64,000 nucleotides of DNA, from assembly GCF_016907995.1 (NCBI RefSeq), contig NZ_JAFBDA010000001.1:428135-492134 (forward strand), given 5' to 3'. This DNA comes from Clostridium sardiniense. Its GTDB lineage: Bacteria > Bacillota > Clostridia > Clostridiales > Clostridiaceae. Each line of letters begins with the position of its first letter. Positions within the stretch are counted from its first letter, which is position 1. Positions 61,931 through 64,000 of this stretch are shown one piece after another. The notes under the pieces were generated by a model, which was not told the DNA's origin, did not search any database, and saw only the letters and a program-made list of their open reading frames with translations. A program made the position numbers and the translations under genes.

Positions 61931-62674
61931 ATGAGGTTAAATAAACGTGAGCTTATTGATTTTATGATTATGTTCCTTATAACATCTATATTTTATTACT
62001 TAATAATTGCAGATAAAATAGAGGTGTTTTTAAATCCAAGGATGAATAAATACATAATTTTTGCTTTTATAATATTTCTAGCATTAGCTATAAATCAGTT
62101 TTTTAATGCTTTTACAATAAATACTTTTAGAGCTGTAAGAAGAGGTAATTTAATATTTTTTGTATTAATTTTTATATTCATTTATCCAATATACAAGAAT
62201 AATTTAAGGGAAAAATTAATTGATGAAAAAGTAAATAAAGAGTTGATGTACGAAAAAGACAACTTTGATAAAATTTATAAAATAACTAAAAATAATAAAT
62301 TCGATTTAAATAATAAATATGATGAAAATAAACTGGTTTTAAATAGTGATAATTACTCAAGATTATTTCAGCAACTTATGCAAAATCCTAGTAGTTATAA
62401 AGGTGAAAAAATACAAACTGAAGGATTTATATATAAACAGAAAAATTTTAAAAACAATGAGTTTGTTATAGCAAGGGAAGTAATGACTTGTTGTGTTGCT
62501 GATATACAAATAGCTGGACCAATGTGTCAATATGATAAGACAGTAGATCTAAAAGAAAATGATTGGTTTAGAATAGAAGGGGTAATAGATATTAAAGATA
62601 ATATGCCTATAATAAAAGTAGAAAAATTAACTAGTGTTACTAAGCCAAAGAGTGAATATATATATCCAAATTAA
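61931..62674 (+). CDS. TIGR03943-family protein, partner of the permease
   Basis: A 247-residue protein with three to four N-terminal membrane segments (about 8-100) and a C-terminal domain containing PSSYKGEKIQTEGFIYKQ, then VMTCCVADIQIAGPMCQYD and WFRIEGVID, the TIGR03943 signature with its CC and C ligand-like cysteines. The C-terminal part looks like an OB-type metal-binding domain. It begins 3 bases after the permease stop, with AGGAGGTG as RBS. A stem-loop at 62693-62724 follows. Confidence 0.88.
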   Translation: MRLNKRELIDFMIMFLITSIFYYLIIADKIEVFLNPRMNKYIIFAFIIFLALAINQFFNAFTINTFRAVRRGNLIFFVLIFIFIYPIYKNNLREKLIDEKVNKELMYEKDNFDKIYKITKNNKFDLNNKYDENKLVLNSDNYSRLFQQLMQNPSSYKGEKIQTEGFIYKQKNFKNNEFVIAREVMTCCVADIQIAGPMCQYDKTVDLKENDWFRIEGVIDIKDNMPIIKVEKLTSVTKPKSEYIYPN

Positions 62675-62692
62675 AATATATAAATAGGGAAT

Positions 62693-62724
62693 GTAGAAAA
62701 ATTTATTTTATATAAATTTTTCTA
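62693..62724. terminator. Stem-loop after the CobW/permease operon
   Basis: GTAGAAAAATTTAT (62693-62706) pairs with ATAAATTTTTCTAC ending at 62724. No T-run follows on the + strand; its terminator role is uncertain. Confidence 0.55.
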
Positions 62725-62772
62725 CACCCTCTAATATTTAGTAGTTTTATTTATAATAAAGTTTAATATATA

Positions 62773-63063
62773 TTAAATCTTCTGACTATTTTCTATTTCA
62801 TGTTCAGTTATTTGAGTTGCTTCTTCTTTAATATTATTTGGAATTTCTTTTTTTATTGACCTTATTCTTTGCTTAGTTTCCTTTTTTAGTTTTGCTTCCT
62901 CATCTTGAGATTCTTCAGCTTTAAATTCCTTTGTTTTTTCTGCTACAGTTTTTTTATATTCAGCCTTTTCTTGTTTATGCTCTTTTCTTTCTTCTTTGTG
63001 TTCTTCATGTTTTTCTTTTATTTTAGATACTTCATTCTCAAATTCTTCTTTTAATTTACCCAT
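62773..63063 (-). CDS. Lysine/glutamate-rich coiled-coil protein (96 aa)
   Basis: A 96-residue soluble protein, nearly all charged helix (KEKHEEHKEERKEHKQEKAEYKK...), His-containing, without Cys. GAGGTG precedes its ATG. It resembles the 74-residue protein at 40526-40750 in composition but not clearly in sequence. Possibly a stress- or spore-related small protein; unproven. Confidence 0.65.
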   Translation of the reverse strand: MGKLKEEFENEVSKIKEKHEEHKEERKEHKQEKAEYKKTVAEKTKEFKAEESQDEEAKLKKETKQRIRSIKKEIPNNIKEEATQITEHEIENSQKI

Positions 63064-63355
63064 TTTAATTCACCTCTTGAAAAATTCTTAATAATTAGTT
63101 TTAGTAATAATTACTTTATATTTATTATAGCACCATTGATGTAATAAGAATTAATACTAGATTTTAAATATGTATGTATATTAGGTGCAAAAGAGTAAAC
63201 AAATAATTACTAAATTAAGAAGATTTAATTCTTAATTATATAGTAAAGAATTAATTTTTTTATTAATATTAGTGTAAAAGTTAAAATTATATGATTATGT
63301 TTGATATTATAAAAATAAGAATATTTACCTATCAAAGAAATGGAGGAGAATAATT

Positions 63356-63523
63356 GTGGATATATATTTTAGTATATTTGCATTAATCTTAGTAGTATTA
63401 TTACTAAGTATAATGTTATTTTTAAATCAGCTTATAGTAGAAGCTAAACGCATAAATAAGACGTTAAATAAAATTGTAGAAAAATTAAACATAGAGAGTG
63501 AAAATAAACAAGAAAATATATAA
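63356..63523 (+). CDS. Small single-span coiled-coil membrane protein (55 aa)
   Basis: GTG 63356 follows GGAGGAG (63342-63348). The 55-residue product has one membrane segment (about 3-24, IYFSIFALILVVLLLSIMLFL) and a helical tail (VEAKRINKTLNKIVEKLNIES). The layout recalls DUF4083-type or holin-like small proteins. The next terminator is at 63537-63592. Confidence 0.6.
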   Translation: MDIYFSIFALILVVLLLSIMLFLNQLIVEAKRINKTLNKIVEKLNIESENKQENI

Positions 63524-63536
63524 GGACAAATAATAA

Positions 63537-63592
63537 AAAATCCTATAGAAACAATTAATAAATTTATTTTAATTGTTTTTATAGGATTTTTT
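63537..63592 (+). terminator. Terminator containing one copy of a 35-base inverted repeat
   Basis: The left arm starts at about 63537 (AAAATCCTATA...) and the right arm ends TATAGGATTTTTT at 63592, around an AT loop. Bases 63556-63590 recur in reverse complement at 63966-64000. Confidence 0.75.
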
Positions 63593-63608
63593 AGATGAAA
63601 TTAAGTTA

Positions 63609-63836
63609 TTAATTTCTAACTTTTATTTTAGCTCTAGCTTTATCTTGTTCTTTACCAAATTTTCTGTAGTTTCTAAAGTTTATTATAAAAGCAAATGCAG
63701 ACATAACAAGTGGTACATTTAAACTTTCCATAAGATTATATTGCTTTTTATATCCAACGCACCAAGCAAGTAAAACTAATGTTACAATAAATACTCCAAA
63801 AGATAGTATTGTTAGAATAAGAGATTTTCTTGGCAT
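63609..63836 (-). CDS. Small two-span membrane protein (75 aa)
   Basis: A 75-residue protein with two membrane segments (about 5-26 and 40-55) and a basic C-terminus (FRNYRKFGKEQDKARAKIKVRN). The start is ATG 63836, 9 bases after AGGAGG (complement of 63846-63851); the in-frame ATG 63857 precedes that RBS. It lies between two inverted copies of a 35-base repeat. Confidence 0.65.
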   Translation of the reverse strand: MPRKSLILTILSFGVFIVTLVLLAWCVGYKKQYNLMESLNVPLVMSAFAFIINFRNYRKFGKEQDKARAKIKVRN

Positions 63837-63965
63837 AATAGTATTCCTCCTAGTCATAATTTAATGATTATATTATATCTTTTTTATACAAATTTATCTA
63901 ATTAGGAAAACTTCATATATTGTAAAATCTTAATGGAGTATGAACTATATTAATAAGTATTTTAT

Positions 63966-64000
63966 AAAATCCTATAAAAACAATTAAAATAAATTTATTA
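63966..64000 (-). repeat. Second, inverted copy of the 35-base repeat at the window edge
   Basis: Exact reverse complement of 63556-63590, 35 of 35 bases. It reaches the last base of the window, so its full length is unknown; it is probably half of another terminator hairpin. Confidence 0.8.

Overview
The window looks like a chromosomal stretch of a low-GC, anaerobic Clostridium (sensu stricto). The evidence is very AT-rich intergenic DNA, strong Shine-Dalgarno sites with occasional TTG/GTG starts, an [FeFe] hydrogenase, a glycyl-radical enzyme, reverse rubrerythrins, and a cholesterol-dependent cytolysin that resembles perfringolysin O without matching it as I remember it. A PfoR-family membrane protein is also present. 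No rRNA, tRNA, CRISPR array, transposase or phage module was seen. Most genes are on the + strand.

Layout. 1-5.6 kb: the 3' part of a glycyl-radical enzyme with a fructose-6-phosphate aldolase, then a PfoR-family EIIC-like protein with a ketopantoate-reductase-like enzyme behind a promoter carrying a candidate CcpA (cre) site. 6-13.4 kb: an ECF sigma/anti-sigma pair, a TetR-controlled ABC exporter, and a DUF4003/Tim44-like pair. 13.5-16 kb: AhpC with an AhpF whose domains are in permuted order. 16-23 kb: a HAD phosphatase, a quaternary-amine ABC importer and a SWIM-SNF2 helicase, then two tiny minus-strand genes. 23.7-32 kb: a Crp/Fnr regulator with a Fnr-like cysteine cluster, an ammonium transporter, a fluoride exporter, an ECF nickel/cobalt transporter, and a T-box(Ile)-controlled BrnQ. 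32-41.8 kb: a hydrogenase with three C-terminal rubredoxins, a MATE pump behind a leader-peptide attenuator, a conserved secreted protein, the cytolysin, small membrane proteins and an APH-type kinase. 42-45.7 kb: two paralogous gene pairs bracketing an HNH nuclease plus NTP-pyrophosphohydrolase cassette. 46-52.9 kb: an MFS/MarR efflux locus, a YqhD-like alcohol dehydrogenase under a MerR-type promoter, a lipoprotein, DsrE with TauE, and a WYL regulator behind a structured leader. 53-56 kb: two reverse rubrerythrins whose upstream regions share a repeated ACAAAAGAT motif. 56-64 kb: envelope and zinc-ribbon genes, a probable zinc-responsive CobW/permease/TIGR03943 operon with two operators, and small membrane genes near a 35-bp inverted repeat that reaches the window edge.

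Two themes recur. One is anaerobe redox and peroxide defence: AhpC/AhpF, two reverse rubrerythrins, the rubredoxin-bearing hydrogenase and the Fnr-like regulator, with shared AT-rich palindromes at ahpC and the second reverse rubrerythrin. The other is metal and small-molecule homeostasis, with readable cis-elements: T-box, cre, MerR dyad, TetR and MarR operators, and zinc-type operators. The least conventional loci are the MATE attenuator, the HNH/pyrophosphohydrolase cassette between duplicated pairs, and the ACAAAAGAT arrays.
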